Below, in pieces: positions 21,267 to 31,969 of a DNA stretch of 64,000 bases. The position numbers were made by a program, and so were the translations under genes. The notes beneath the pieces are model-generated. The model saw only the letters and a list, made by a program, of their open reading frames with translations. It had not been told where the DNA came from and searched no databases. Each line of letters opens with the position of its first letter. Position 1 is the stretch's first letter. Source of the DNA: Larix kaempferi (lineage: Eukaryota; Streptophyta; Pinopsida; Pinales; Pinaceae). The stretch lies in the NCBI GenBank assembly GCA_027924585.1, contig BSBM01000007.1, positions 6,526,001-6,590,000 on the forward strand, given 5' to 3'.

Positions 21267-24200
21267 AAAGGCATAGAGCAAAGTTGCACTGTTATGAGAA
21301 ATCACTCGAATGCATTGATGAAGAGAGAAGACCAAGGTTGGTAAGAGAAATTCCCAAGCAAGTTTCAATAAGACAGATTTCAGCCTTACAGTTGAAAAAG
21401 TTCTATAAGAAAGGTTGTCAATTATATGCAGTTCATATGTCAGATTCATCAGAGGACAAAGGACCAAGGATAGAAGATTTCTCATTGTTGCAAGAGTTCC
21501 AAGATGTATTTCCGGATGAAGTGTCGGGACTACCACCAAAGAGAGATATTGATTTTACCATTGATCTTGTTCCAGGCGCAGCATCGAATTCCAAAGCTCC
21601 TTATAGAATGAGTACACCAGAATTGGTAGAGTTGAAGATGCAACTGCAAGAGTTAATGGACAAGAGGTATATCAGGCCAAGTGTGTCTCCTTGGGGAGCA
21701 CCGGTGTTATTTGTTAAGAAGAAGGATGGGACTTTAAGGTTGTGTATTGATTATAGGCAACTCAATAAAGTGACAGTCAACAACAAGTATCCATTGCCAA
21801 GAATTGATGACTTGTTTGATCAAATGAAGGAATCTAAAGTGTTTTCAAAGATTGACTTGAGGTCTGGGTACCATCAAGTAAGGATTAAGGAGGAAGACAT
21901 TCACAAGAGGGCTTTCAGAACTAGATATGGTCATTATGAGTTCACTGTGGTGCCATTTGGTCTTACCAATGCACCTGCCACATTCATGTGTCTCATGAAT
22001 AGTGTATTCATTAAATATTTGGATAAGTTTGTGATTGTATTATTGGATGACATTCTTGTCTATTCAAGGAATGAAGAAGAACATGAGGAACATCTAAGGA
22101 TGGTGTTGCAAGTCCTTAGAGAACATCAGTTGTATGCCAAGTTAAGAAAGTGTGAGTTTTACCAAAAGAGGGTTTAGTATTTGGGTCATGTTGTTTCTGA
22201 AGAAGGAATTGCAGTTGATCCAGAGAAGATTAATGACATCATGGATTGGTCTACTTCCAAGAATGTTTCAAATGTTATATCTTTTATGGGCCTTTCTGGT
22301 TACTACCGAAGGTTTATTGAAGGCTTCTCCAAGATAGCTCATCCAATCACTTCATTGCAAAGGAAGAATATAAAGTTTGTATGGTCTGAAAAATGTGAGA
22401 AAAGTTTTCAGAAGTTAAAAGAGTTACTTACCAGTGCTCCTGTTTTAAAGATAGCAGATCCAAAGAAGGATTTTGTAGTGTGCACAGATGCTTGCATTGA
22501 AGGGCTAGGTGGAGTGCTCATGCAAGAAGGATTTGTGATTTTCTATGAGTCAACGAAATTAAAATAGCATGAAAAGAATTATGCCACACATGATTTAGAA
22601 TTAGCAGCCATAGTACATGCTCTCAAGATGTGGAGACATTATTTGATAGAAAGGGGATTCGAGCTTAGGATAGACCACATGAGCTAGAAATAGTTGTTTG
22701 ATCAGCCAAACTTGAATGCTAGGAAATCTAGGTGGATGGAATTCCTTTGTGAGTTTGATTTTGAAATTAAGCATGTAAAAGGCAAAGAGAATAAGTTTGC
22801 ATATGCTCTTAGTAGAAGATTTCATGTTGCAGCATTAAGTGTGTGTAAATCAGATTTGAAGATAAGAGTTCTTGAAGCCCAAAATGGTGATGAAACTTGC
22901 ATTCAAATTAAAGAAAAGTTGCAGCAGAAAAATATAAATGAAAAGTGTGCAGGATATAAACTTGGTGAAAAGGATATTCTCATCTACAAGGATAGACTGT
23001 ACATTCCAAATAGTGCAGAATTGAAGAAGCTAGTGATGGATGAAATACATCAAATGCCATATTCTGGACACCCGGGATATCAAAAAACTATAACAGTAGT
23101 AAGAAAGCAATACTCTTGGCATAGTATGAAGGACATAGCTGAGTACATTTCTAGGTGTCAGAAGTGCCAATAGGTCAAAGTAGAGCACCAACATCCAGCA
23201 GGATTGTTGCAGCCCTTACCCATTCTGGAATAGAAGTGGGAAGTGATCTCTATGGATTTTATAACAAGTCTGCCCATGACAGTGAAGAAGCATGATTCAA
23301 TCATGCTGGTGGTGGACAAGCTATCAAAAGTAGCTCACTTTATTCCAGCCAAGTGATCCACTCACAAGGCTAATGACATTGCAAATATATTCATGAGAGA
23401 GATATTCAGATTGCATGGATTGCTTGAGGCAATAATTTCTGATCGTGATACAAAGTTCACTTCCAATTTATGGAAGGGATTATTTCAGGAATTGGGAACT
23501 ATATTGAATTTCAGTATAGCATATCATCCTCAAACAGATGGCCAAACTAAGAGGGTGAATCAGGTTCTTGAAGACATGCTCAGAATGTATGTGATGGATA
23601 AACCATCCAAGTGGGAAGATTACCTACACTTAGTAGAATTTGCATACAATAATGGACATCATGCATCATTGGGAATGAGTCCATTTGAGGCATTGTATGG
23701 CAAAGGATGAAGGACTCCAGTGAATTGGGATAGTCCAGTGAACAGGGTAGTGCTTGGGCCAGAGATGATCAGGGAAATGGAACATGAAGTTGTTAAGATC
23801 AGGAAGAATTTAAAGGCAGCTCAGGACAGGAAAAAGAGTTATGCAGATTTGAAAAGAGTGCATAAGAAATTTCAGATTGGGGATCATGTTTATTTGAGAG
23901 TGAAGCCAAGGAAAAGTTCTCTCAAGTTTGAGAGTTGTGCCAAGTTGTCACCAAGATATTGTGGGCCATTTGAAGTCCTAGATAAGATAGGTCCAGTTGC
24001 ATATAGAGTTGCATTGCCTGCTAACATAAGAGCTCATAATGTTTTCCATGTATCTTTGCTTAAGAAGTATGTACATGATCCTAATCATATGATTGATTGG
24101 AATGTGATACAGGTGGAACCCGAGGGAGAGTTCCAAGTAGATCCTGTGCGCATCCTCGACTAGAAGGTTGCTTTGCTCCGGAACAAAGCCATCAGACAGG

Positions 24201-24318
24201 TAAAGGTCCAATGGGAGCACCTTAGTCCCGATGAGGCTACATGTGAGCTAGAGGATGCCATGAGAGAGGCATTCCCATTTTTGTTCAGTTTTGAGAACAC
24301 CGAGAACGGTGTTGTTTT

Positions 24319-24332
24319 AAGGGGGAGCGGAA
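24319..24332 (+). promoter_or_regulatory. Polypurine tract of plus-strand gypsy
   Basis: AAGGGGGAGCGGAA directly precedes the 3' LTR. Confidence 0.9.
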
Positions 24333-25965
24333 TGTAATACCCCAATTTTGACCCTTATGAAATATTGGCTTTTAATGTAAATATTGTATACATGCGATGT
24401 ATGTTTTCCCTAATGTGGAGCTCAAGGCTAAGGCCCCGCTAGTGTATGTTCGTATTTTATTTAAAATGGACAAGTATTTGATATTTTATTACCCATGAGC
24501 TGCTAAGCCATGGAATATTGTAAATGATGTAAATGTTTAATATTGCAATAAAATACCAAAACTGGCTATGGAAGCAACGAATGAGAAGGGGCCATGTGTA
24601 TTCCACTAGGAAATGGTGAAGGGGTTGTGGGGATGAACCATATGCTGCCAAATGTCATCTTGTGAACCCATTTGACTTTCCTTGCTGACATTTATTTATG
24701 TTGTAAGGAAGTTGTTGAAGAATTTAGTCCATGGCTTCAATGGAGCACGGGCAGCCCAAAAATTCGTATGGCAGAGTATGGGCTCTGTTTTCTTGTACCT
24801 CAAATTACTTTACCTCATGGGAAGGGATTCTTCCTCATTCCCATTCCATTGTTGAAGATCCCAGCATCATTTTTCATCCATTACAAATTCCCAACAGTGA
24901 GAAAAACTAGAAATCGCAACTTTACAAGAACCCACGTTTTGAAGTACCAAAAACACCCAGAATTGGTATTTGACAGTGAAAATCCAATAGGGGATCCATA
25001 GATATGAACCTTGGGGCGAAATTGAGAGTATTAGATACCCCGAAATCCATTGGAAAACCCTGTTTTAATAGCCCAGAAATACAGTGACGAGATTGAGTTA
25101 TTAGATGACATAATTGTGAGAAATACGAGTGTGGATGTTTGAACAGAGGTTGGTTTTGCTTGATAAACCCAGTGAAGGATGGAATCTTAAGGAATTAGCA
25201 GTTGGACCTTTCTATTCCCACCTTGAATAGAACTGGAGGGAAGGGATGCCTGAGGGACTGTGTAACAGAGAAGGAGACCTTCCTTGTGTTGGGTGAGGTA
25301 GGTATTGTGGGTGCCATGACTGTTGAGTTCATTTGAGATGCATGTAGCTCTGTGGTTGAGCTCACTGGATTAGCATTGCCCTCCTTTTTCTTTTGAATGC
25401 TTGATAAACCCAACTATGTGTTGGCTTAGCATAGTTGTTGAGTGAAACCATGGCTGTGAGTGAGCCCATTTAGTTCCTCCTTAATGGATACACAACCCAT
25501 CTCGGGGGTGATCTCTCAGCTGAAAGAATATAGGCTGGACAGAGATCTATGGTTGGGTGGAACGTTTCTCTCACATATCCAGTTGTTTGGACAACTTCAT
25601 CTCAAGATAAGTGTTCTCTATGTTTAAATTATATGCATTCTGTGTTTTGAAATGTGTTAATTATGAATGCTAATTTTTCATGTTAATGGAATTGAAATGA
25701 AGTATGTGCATAGCATGAGAACGAGATTGAATTCTCGGCATGTTGATTCATCATATGCCTGTGATAGATAGGCTGGTGCATTTCTGATTGGGTGGGTGCA
25801 AATATGATTTAATTCCACTGTGTTATGTTGAGTATGTATTTGCATACAGAAGTTAATATTTATCCATCAATTTCTTAGTAATGTATGGGGCTGAGATTGC
25901 CAATAAGCCCGGTATGTTGGTCATGTTTCCTTTTTGGCATTAGATTGATGGAAGAGGACATGACA
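24333..25965 (+). repeat. 3' LTR of plus-strand gypsy
   Basis: Matches the 5' LTR from TGTAATACC to TGACA, followed by the target duplication CCGCA. Point differences and short indels are spread along the whole length. Confidence 0.95.
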
Positions 25966-27085
25966 CCGCAAGCTCACGCTTGATTGGCATGTCTTCTCCA
26001 ATGTTGTCATCATCCTTCAAGCCATGTCATCATGTCCAGCCTTGTCTCCAATCCATCCATGTCATTCTTGCTAGTTTTGTCAAGACCTTTGCCTAGGGTA
26101 TTAGGGCCATCTAGAATGTAATCTCGACCAAAGTACCACAATGGTGATTAATAAAATTTATAAAAAAAAAATTGGCTTAGGGATTGTCTTCAATTTGATG
26201 GGTGGCATGATCATGAATCATGTAATCTCCCTTCGTCCTTCCAAACATATGTGGTTTCTCACCATGTTTCTCTTCGACAGTCGCCACCAAAATACATGTA
26301 AAAATAACATGTCTTTACATCCTCTTCCATTTAAATCCTCATCACATAGTCATAAATAAGGATTATTATGCATGCACATTCTCACCTTATAATATCAATT
26401 GGGTCAAGGCACAAAGACAACCATAAGTTATCAAATGTGTCAAGACACAAAGAGTAAGAGACAACTATAAGTAAGTCTTATATTAAATTTACCATATAAG
26501 TCGTTAATTGACACTATCATTTGAGATTTGACAAGTTGGATTGTTGTGATCTTTTTATCACTCCTTACCAATGTGATTGTAAGGCTTCTTTGATGGTGAA
26601 GTCCATAATTTTAAGTATTCTTCCTCACTCTCATGCCTTTTAGTAAGACAATAAGGAGGGCAGTGGCCCGCATCAGCATGGAAAACAATTTCGACATAGA
26701 GGTAGATACATTAATTCTTTCATTAAATAACTTAAATTTCATGCCAATGACTATGAATTCACCGAATCGTGGATTGGTAAAAAAACACATGAAATTTTAG
26801 AGCCTCGAGCTCTTAATTACTCATGTATCTTGAATTTTTCGCAAATCGAGCCATTAACAAACTTCTTTTGTTGTTCTGGTTCAATTTAAAAGTTATATTG
26901 TCGATACTCGAACATGCAGCGAATCGCAAGGTGACTCACGCTTGCTTGGCATGTCTTCTCCAATGTTGTCATCATCCTTCAAGCCATGTCATCATGTCCA
27001 ACCTTGTCTCCAATCCATCCATGTCATTCTTGCTAGTTTTTTCAAGACCTTTGTCTAGGGTATTAGGGCCATCTATAATGTCTTT
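25966..27085 (+). repeat. Right flank of gypsy with a 150-bp direct repeat
   Basis: A segment containing 'ggcatgtcttctccaatgtt' and ending near 'agggccatcta' occurs at 25975-26118 and again at about 26930-27080, about 95% alike by eye and 960 bp apart. The sequence between them is AT-rich without a coding frame. The pair may be the ends or a tandem remnant of an unknown repeat into which the gypsy inserted. Confidence 0.7.
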
Positions 27086-27740
27086 GTCCATTTACATCAT
27101 CTTCAAATGACCACAGTATGGGTCATTTGACTCTTGGCTTAGTAGGTGTGCCAATGGCTCTAATTCCCATCAACTTGTTGTCATCCAATTTCCAAGTCAT
27201 TGTGCCAATCAATGCTTGCTTAGTCAATTATTGCCACTTGCCATGATCTTTGTCATTAATGTTGTCATCAATGACAATCCTATTCATTATGAGACTATGA
27301 ACATGGACTTCATTTCTTCTTTATATGCATGGTGTTTTTGAATTTTCAAAATTGTCTTATTGCACATTTGATTTTCATCTATCATTGTAGTCATGGTTTG
27401 GTTGTTTCCAACACTTATATCTCTTATTGATTTCACTTAAGTTAAGCCTTAAATTGTCAAGGATTTTAACATTAGTCTTAAAGACAAAAATGAGGATTTA
27501 CTGCTGATGGAGTTGTTCTAATGCATGATTTTCTATGGTTTTTGCTCTATAGAGCACATCACCATGGTGGGATTGTTTCTGATGGTATATTATTAGTGTA
27601 TAGTATTTAGACGATGTTTATTGTCTTCTTGTTTGGCATCATCATCTCTTATTTGAATGTTTGCATCAGGCACATGTGGTGTATAAGGGTTGTTTGAGGG
27701 TCTTACATAACATTCCCCGCACATTTAATTGCAACTAACA
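27086..27740 (+). other. Gene-free sequence
   Basis: I see no coding frame, no repeat array and no element end here. Confidence 0.5.
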
Positions 27741-27984
27741 CATTGCTCCCAAATGTTGTTATTTAATTATTTATCCTAATGGTATCAATGACCTCTATGA
27801 TTTTGACTATCAGGTGCTGAGGTGGCATCCTTCGGTTGTTTGCTTGCTTGGGAGAGTAGAGTGCTCCCCTTATTTGGCATATTTTGTAGTTATTTGGAGG
27901 CATAGAAACCTTTTTAACAGTCTATTAAAAAGGTCATTGATACCATTAGGATAAATAATTAAATAACAACATTCGGGAGCAAAT
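27741..27984. repeat. Near-perfect 54-bp inverted repeat around a 136-bp loop
   Basis: The arm at 27741-27794 (starting CATTGCTCCCAAATGTTG) is the reverse complement of 27931-27984 with only about three mismatches. A transcript would fold into a 54-bp hairpin. No flanking target duplication is clear, so it could be a foldback/MITE-like element or a local inverted duplication. It lies between the gypsy insertion and the second CACTA gene. Confidence 0.9.
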
Positions 27985-28136
27985 CAGCCTTGGTACACTC
28001 AATTCAAAGTCCTCAATAGTTGATGTTATCCAGTTCTATAGCATGCAACAGTTCCAAACCCCAATGTCAGCCCACTAGTCAGCTAGCAAGAGATGATGCC
28101 CACGTAGCTGTACAGTATCACATGATCACATCATCC

Positions 28137-28960
28137 GTGTGAACCTTACCATATACAATGATGATGAACTTTCAGTTAGTTAATGGAACATTTGTACATT
28201 TGAGAGAGATAACTGGTTGTACCTTTACCCCATCCTGGTTGATTTACTTTTGGTCATTTTACCCTGTTGATTTTTGGTCTTATGGTACCTTGTATTTTGA
28301 CTTGTGATTATTAGGGTCACTTACCCACCTTAAGTTATTCTTTAACTTATTGCTTTGGTCTTTTGGGTACTTTGGTTGTAGTACACCCTTTGGTACAAAG
28401 GGAGTTCGGTCATAACACCCATTATCATCTTTTTAACTTGTACCATTTTTTTATTTTTTTTTGGTCACGGTACCCTCACCCACGTTTGACTTGACATAGT
28501 TTTGTTATTATGTCTTAGTGGGATACATGATCAATGACCTCTGAACAATGACCTATGTTGATCTGAACTTAACCTCAATGATGATACTCTTACCCAAGCA
28601 GATCTGAGGTTTTTACTTTGTGTTGAGTCTCGCTTATATTGAGATCTACTGTGTGTGACCTTTGGGGTAATTTTTCTTTAAGCTGAGTTCTGTAAAAGTT
28701 CAACTCTCCATTTCTGGTTTTCATTGACTTCTACCTCAACCCAGTTATCTCTCTCTCTGGTTTGTACTTACCCTTAACGGGGTTTTCTAGTTCCTAGAGC
28801 TTGACAAGCCTCTACGAGGCACAGTCCCTTATTTGAAAGTAATCATTCTGAGTTCAACACCGGAAGGGTTTAACACCAAGGTAAGTATCATAAACCATGT
28901 TATTATGTGATTAATGTGTTTATCTTACATTACATGTTACTGAAAATTGTATTAGCACAG
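28137..28960 (+). repeat. Module A: promoter-like repeat upstream of the second CACTA gene
   Basis: Contains 'gtacatttgagagagata', 'ttggtcttatggtacc' and a 'ctctctctctggtttgtac' block, followed by 'gttcctagagc', then a purine-rich string ending AAG with a strong donor GTAAGTAT at about 28881. The same parts recur in the same order at 34980-35390 and 36240-37170. The layout suggests a 5' UTR exon plus intron start, so this may be the promoter and first exon of the gene that begins coding at 30364. That role is inferred. Confidence 0.6.
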
Positions 28961-30363
28961 TGACCTAACTGGTAGTGTTGAAGTTTCTTCAACACAGTGA
29001 CCGACTTGGGAGTGCTAAAGATGAAAAGTTGAAAGATATGAAAACTGTGTTTAATTTCTGTCTTGCTATTTAATTTCAGTACTTGCTTATTAAATGAAAT
29101 GTGGCATTAAAGTATATTGATGTGTACACCTGTCCAATTGAATTATTGAGATATTGTGGAGAGTTAATAAATGTCAATCTCCCTTAACTAAGTCGTTGTT
29201 GTTAATTTCCCTTGTTAATATAAATTCATTTCTAGTTGTTCACCATACTACTCTCAGGTTGCCATTTTTCTGGTTTGTTCCTCTTTCTTGGTTGATGGAT
29301 ATCCTCTTTCTTGATTGAAATTTATTATTTATTTTTAAAAAAAATTCAATATAGTCGGAAAATCAATATACACATAATGTCTGAAAATTTGTCCTACAAG
29401 TTGCTTGCTAAAGCTTGATACAAAAAAGATCCTCATAATATTGAAAGTCTTGAAAATCGAATTTCTCATGGCCATTTGAGTGCCACTTTGCATGAATTTG
29501 AAATTTGCAACATGTGTAAGCTGACAAATGACATTGGGTGTTGTTAATAGAGGACTCCTCCTTCAGTTTGGCTTCCATCTATACAATCTCTGCCAATTAG
29601 CCTTTGCATTGCATTTCTACTACTAGTTCAAAATAAGGTGTAATATCTAACCTAAGTTAGCTGATGTATTTTGCGTTCTCTGCTGTAGTATTTTACTAAT
29701 TATTTGGTTCAGATGTATTGAAAAGCAGTTACGAACACTGCTGCAATGTACTCCTGAGTGGACCCTCTCATTATAGTTATGGTTTGTTGAGCTGATATAG
29801 TCAATTAATGTTTCTTAATTGAGTGATTTTTCCAAATAGTTCACTAACAAATAGTTTTCATATGCATTAGCATAAAATACCAACATGTAAATTTTAAAAA
29901 TGAAGGGTAGGCTGCCAATAATATGCCATTCAAACAAAGAGGGTAGACTGCCAATAATATGCCCATCAGTGTTAGAAGGACCAAAACTAGGTGATATACT
30001 AGTTAACTTCCTTAATTTGTTGTCCCCGGTGGTTTTGTTCTCCCCACAAGAGAAAAAGACCCCCAAATATGCAAACTCAGTCCAAAAAAGAGCTCACAGC
30101 CTACAGTGATGAATGTGGTGTTGTATGGACAGCTTGTTATGGCACTGTAACTTGGTCTCTTCCTTCCACAAATCGTCCTCCCAATACCAAACACTTCAGC
30201 TGAGATTTGTAACACTACATCCACTAGGGTTTGCATGTCCCTCCTAAGCCTCAGATTTTAGGGAAGTAAATGTGTTTAACTAAGAATCTTTGCATTTGTG
30301 GATGTGTACTTTCAAAGAAGAAAGAAAGCACCATCTTGTTTATTCTTGTTTTATCGAGTGTAG
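28961..30363 (+). other. Probable intron and upstream region of the second CACTA gene
   Basis: AT-rich. A 33-bp direct repeat containing 'ctgccaataatatgcc' occurs at about 29905 and 29941. Minus-strand frames around 29815-30236 were examined and have no firm match. The region ends with a TGTAG acceptor at 30359-30363. Confidence 0.4.
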
Positions 30364-30684
30364 GTACCACCAAATAGGTATCTGTCAGATGTATCTTCCT
30401 CAAGTGATGATGAAGATATACTTGGAGAGGATGAAAGTGAGACGAGTTGTACTGGATCTACCGGTTTTATATCAACTAGATCTGAAAAGATAAGGAAAAT
30501 ATTTCATAGATGCATCAAAAATTTTATTGCCAACGGTGGGTCGTGTAATTATGATGCTGAGAGCATAGGAGACATTGATTTTCCATTGAGGTATAAACAT
30601 CTAGTGCAACGATGGGTACCTAATATGCTACCTCAAGTGGACATATATTTCCTCATCAATGGGAGGATGTATCTCATCGCTCCT

Positions 30685-31089
30685 TCGTCCTTACATGGAT
30701 TGGGGCTATTTTCCATGGATGGAATAAAGGTCGGCTATGGCACTGTAACTGAATTGATGGAGTATGTAGGACCACTATACAGATACAATAACTAGTTGAT
30801 CTTGGTCCAATATACTCGAAGTATGCGGAGATATAGAGTTTCTGCGAATTATATTCAACTAGCAGAAAACAATAAAAACAAAGGGGCGACTATGTATATT
30901 GATGGGAGACCAAAAGCATCCAGAAACGTTGTTGGCTTTATAAATAGTACACGACTAGTGACAACAAATAAGCAACCAAATTGCGAATTTGAGGAATGCG
31001 AACAACATCATATATTTGTATGTGCAATAAAAACAATACTTCCAGGTGAAGATTTGTTGATCAATTACAACTTAAATCGAATAGATGTG
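30685..31089 (+). other. SET-domain coding segment
   Basis: The family signatures appear in order: SLHGLGLFS (the GxG cofactor loop), ELMEYVGPLY, MYIDGRP, NVVGFINSTR followed by PNCEF, then IFVCAIKTILPGEDLLINYN. SET domains transfer methyl groups from S-adenosylmethionine to lysine, mostly on histones. The NHS motif reads NST and the spacing to PN is longer than usual, and there is a TAG in the middle (30793-30795), so activity is doubtful. No pre-SET or post-SET cysteine cluster is visible. Confidence 0.8.
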
Positions 31090-31969
31090 GCTTCCACGGT
31101 CCAGTGTAACCGTGGACCGTTAGAAACTATGCCTCATCAGGTAAATGCTAAATGTAGTAACTAAACATGACTACAATAACTAAATGTTTCGTTTTTTTTT
31201 CTATTAACATTCGATTTCCACTGTTGACATTCACTTTTTTCGTGCTTATTATGAATATTTTCATGTGATTACATGGTGATTACACTGCTATGAATATCTC
31301 ATTTTTTTTATGATTCAATTATTGACTCAACGTTTGTTTAGGGTGGCGACAGTGGAAAGGCACATGCTACTTCCACGGTCCAGAGTGACCATGGAAGGTT
31401 AGAATCTATGCCTCGTCAGGTAAATGTTAAATATAGTAAATAAATATGACTACAATAACAAGATGTTCCGATTTTCACTGTTAGCATTCGCTTTTTCCAT
31501 GCTTATTGTTAATATTTCCATATGATAACATGCTTATTAAACCGTGGCAGGAGTCTACTCATGGCCATGGAGCAGAACATGTATCTTCTACTTCTGAGGT
31601 AAAAATAAATATTAATGCAATATCTCATTTTTGTTTATTTTACAATTATTTAGTATGAGGTAAACATTTATTTATTGATTTATTCTGTCAGGGTGGCACC
31701 ATTGGAAAGGCACCTGCTGCTTCTATGGTCGAGGGTGACCGTGGAAGGTCACACTCTGTGGCCCGTCAGGTAAGTGTTAAGTATAATAACTAAATGTTTC
31801 GATTTAGTATGTTAACATTCAATGTCCACTATTTACATTCACATTTTTCTGAGCTTATGATGGATTAGTGGTTCATTTATCGTGTCAGGGTGAGGACCGT
31901 GGAAAGGAACCTACTGCTTCCACGGTGCCGGTTGATCGTGGACACTCATCGGCCATAACACTGCATCAG
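31090..31969 (+). repeat. Array of duplicated phase-0 mini-exons
   Basis: The end of exon 1 (31090-31140) and exons 31342-31419 (78 nt), 31692-31769 (78 nt) and 31889-31969 (81 nt) are versions of one unit, with GGxxGKAxATSTV-like starts and an R or H then Q end at the donor. Each is bounded by AG and GTAA(A/G)TG and is in phase 0. A more divergent 48-nt exon sits at 31551-31598. The introns after the first copies also resemble each other ('gtaaatg.taaa.atagtaa'), showing that exon and intron were copied together. Confidence 0.85.

Larger units (their letters stand above)
19400..24337 (+). pseudogene. Gypsy pol: protease, RT, RNase H, integrase, chromodomain-like tail
   Basis: Protease (about 19500-19800) reads LIDPRSTHS where the family has D-S-G, so the active-site loop is altered. 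After the 19809-21266 insertion the same frame continues: RT (about 21540-22170) with [12 protein letters not shown] and LLDDILVYS, RNase H (about 22440-22690), integrase zinc finger H..H..CxxC (about 23060-23170), and the integrase core with HPQTDGQTKRVN. There the catalytic glutamate of the DD35E triad is lysine (AAG, 23549-23551). The tail at 24125-24320 (QVKVQWEH, EATCELEDAM) resembles group II chromodomains. Stops: TAG at 22175, 22565, 22685, 22691, 23171, 23231 and 24161; TGA at 23354 and 23708. The terminal TAA (24335-24337) overlaps the first bases of the 3' LTR. Confidence 0.92.
14694..25965 (+). mobile_element. Complete Ty3/gypsy chromovirus with target duplication CCGCA
   Basis: The element begins TGTAATACC and ends GACATGACA. 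The five bases before it (14689-14693) and after it (25966-25970) are both CCGCA, so both ends are exact. It has LTRs of 1629 and 1633 bp, a tRNA-iMet binding site, a long leader, gag, pol in the order protease, RT, RNase H, integrase, and a C-terminal chromodomain-like tail. The long LTRs and the tail suggest the Tekay/Del group. It is dead: pol has nine in-frame stops, gag a frameshift, and a 1458-bp insertion interrupts the protease-RT junction. By eye the LTRs differ at several percent of positions, so the insertion is not recent. Confidence 0.95.

Noticed and set aside
22175-24163. Reassignment of TAG as a sense codon
   Set aside because: TAA and TGA stops and frameshifts also break elements in this window, and plants use the standard nuclear code; decay explains it more simply, although the skew is reported.
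29815-30236. Minus-strand frames faintly like an RCC1-type repeat
   Set aside because: The match is limited to a few residues (WGSF with upstream glycine/leucine) and does not repeat; too weak to claim.
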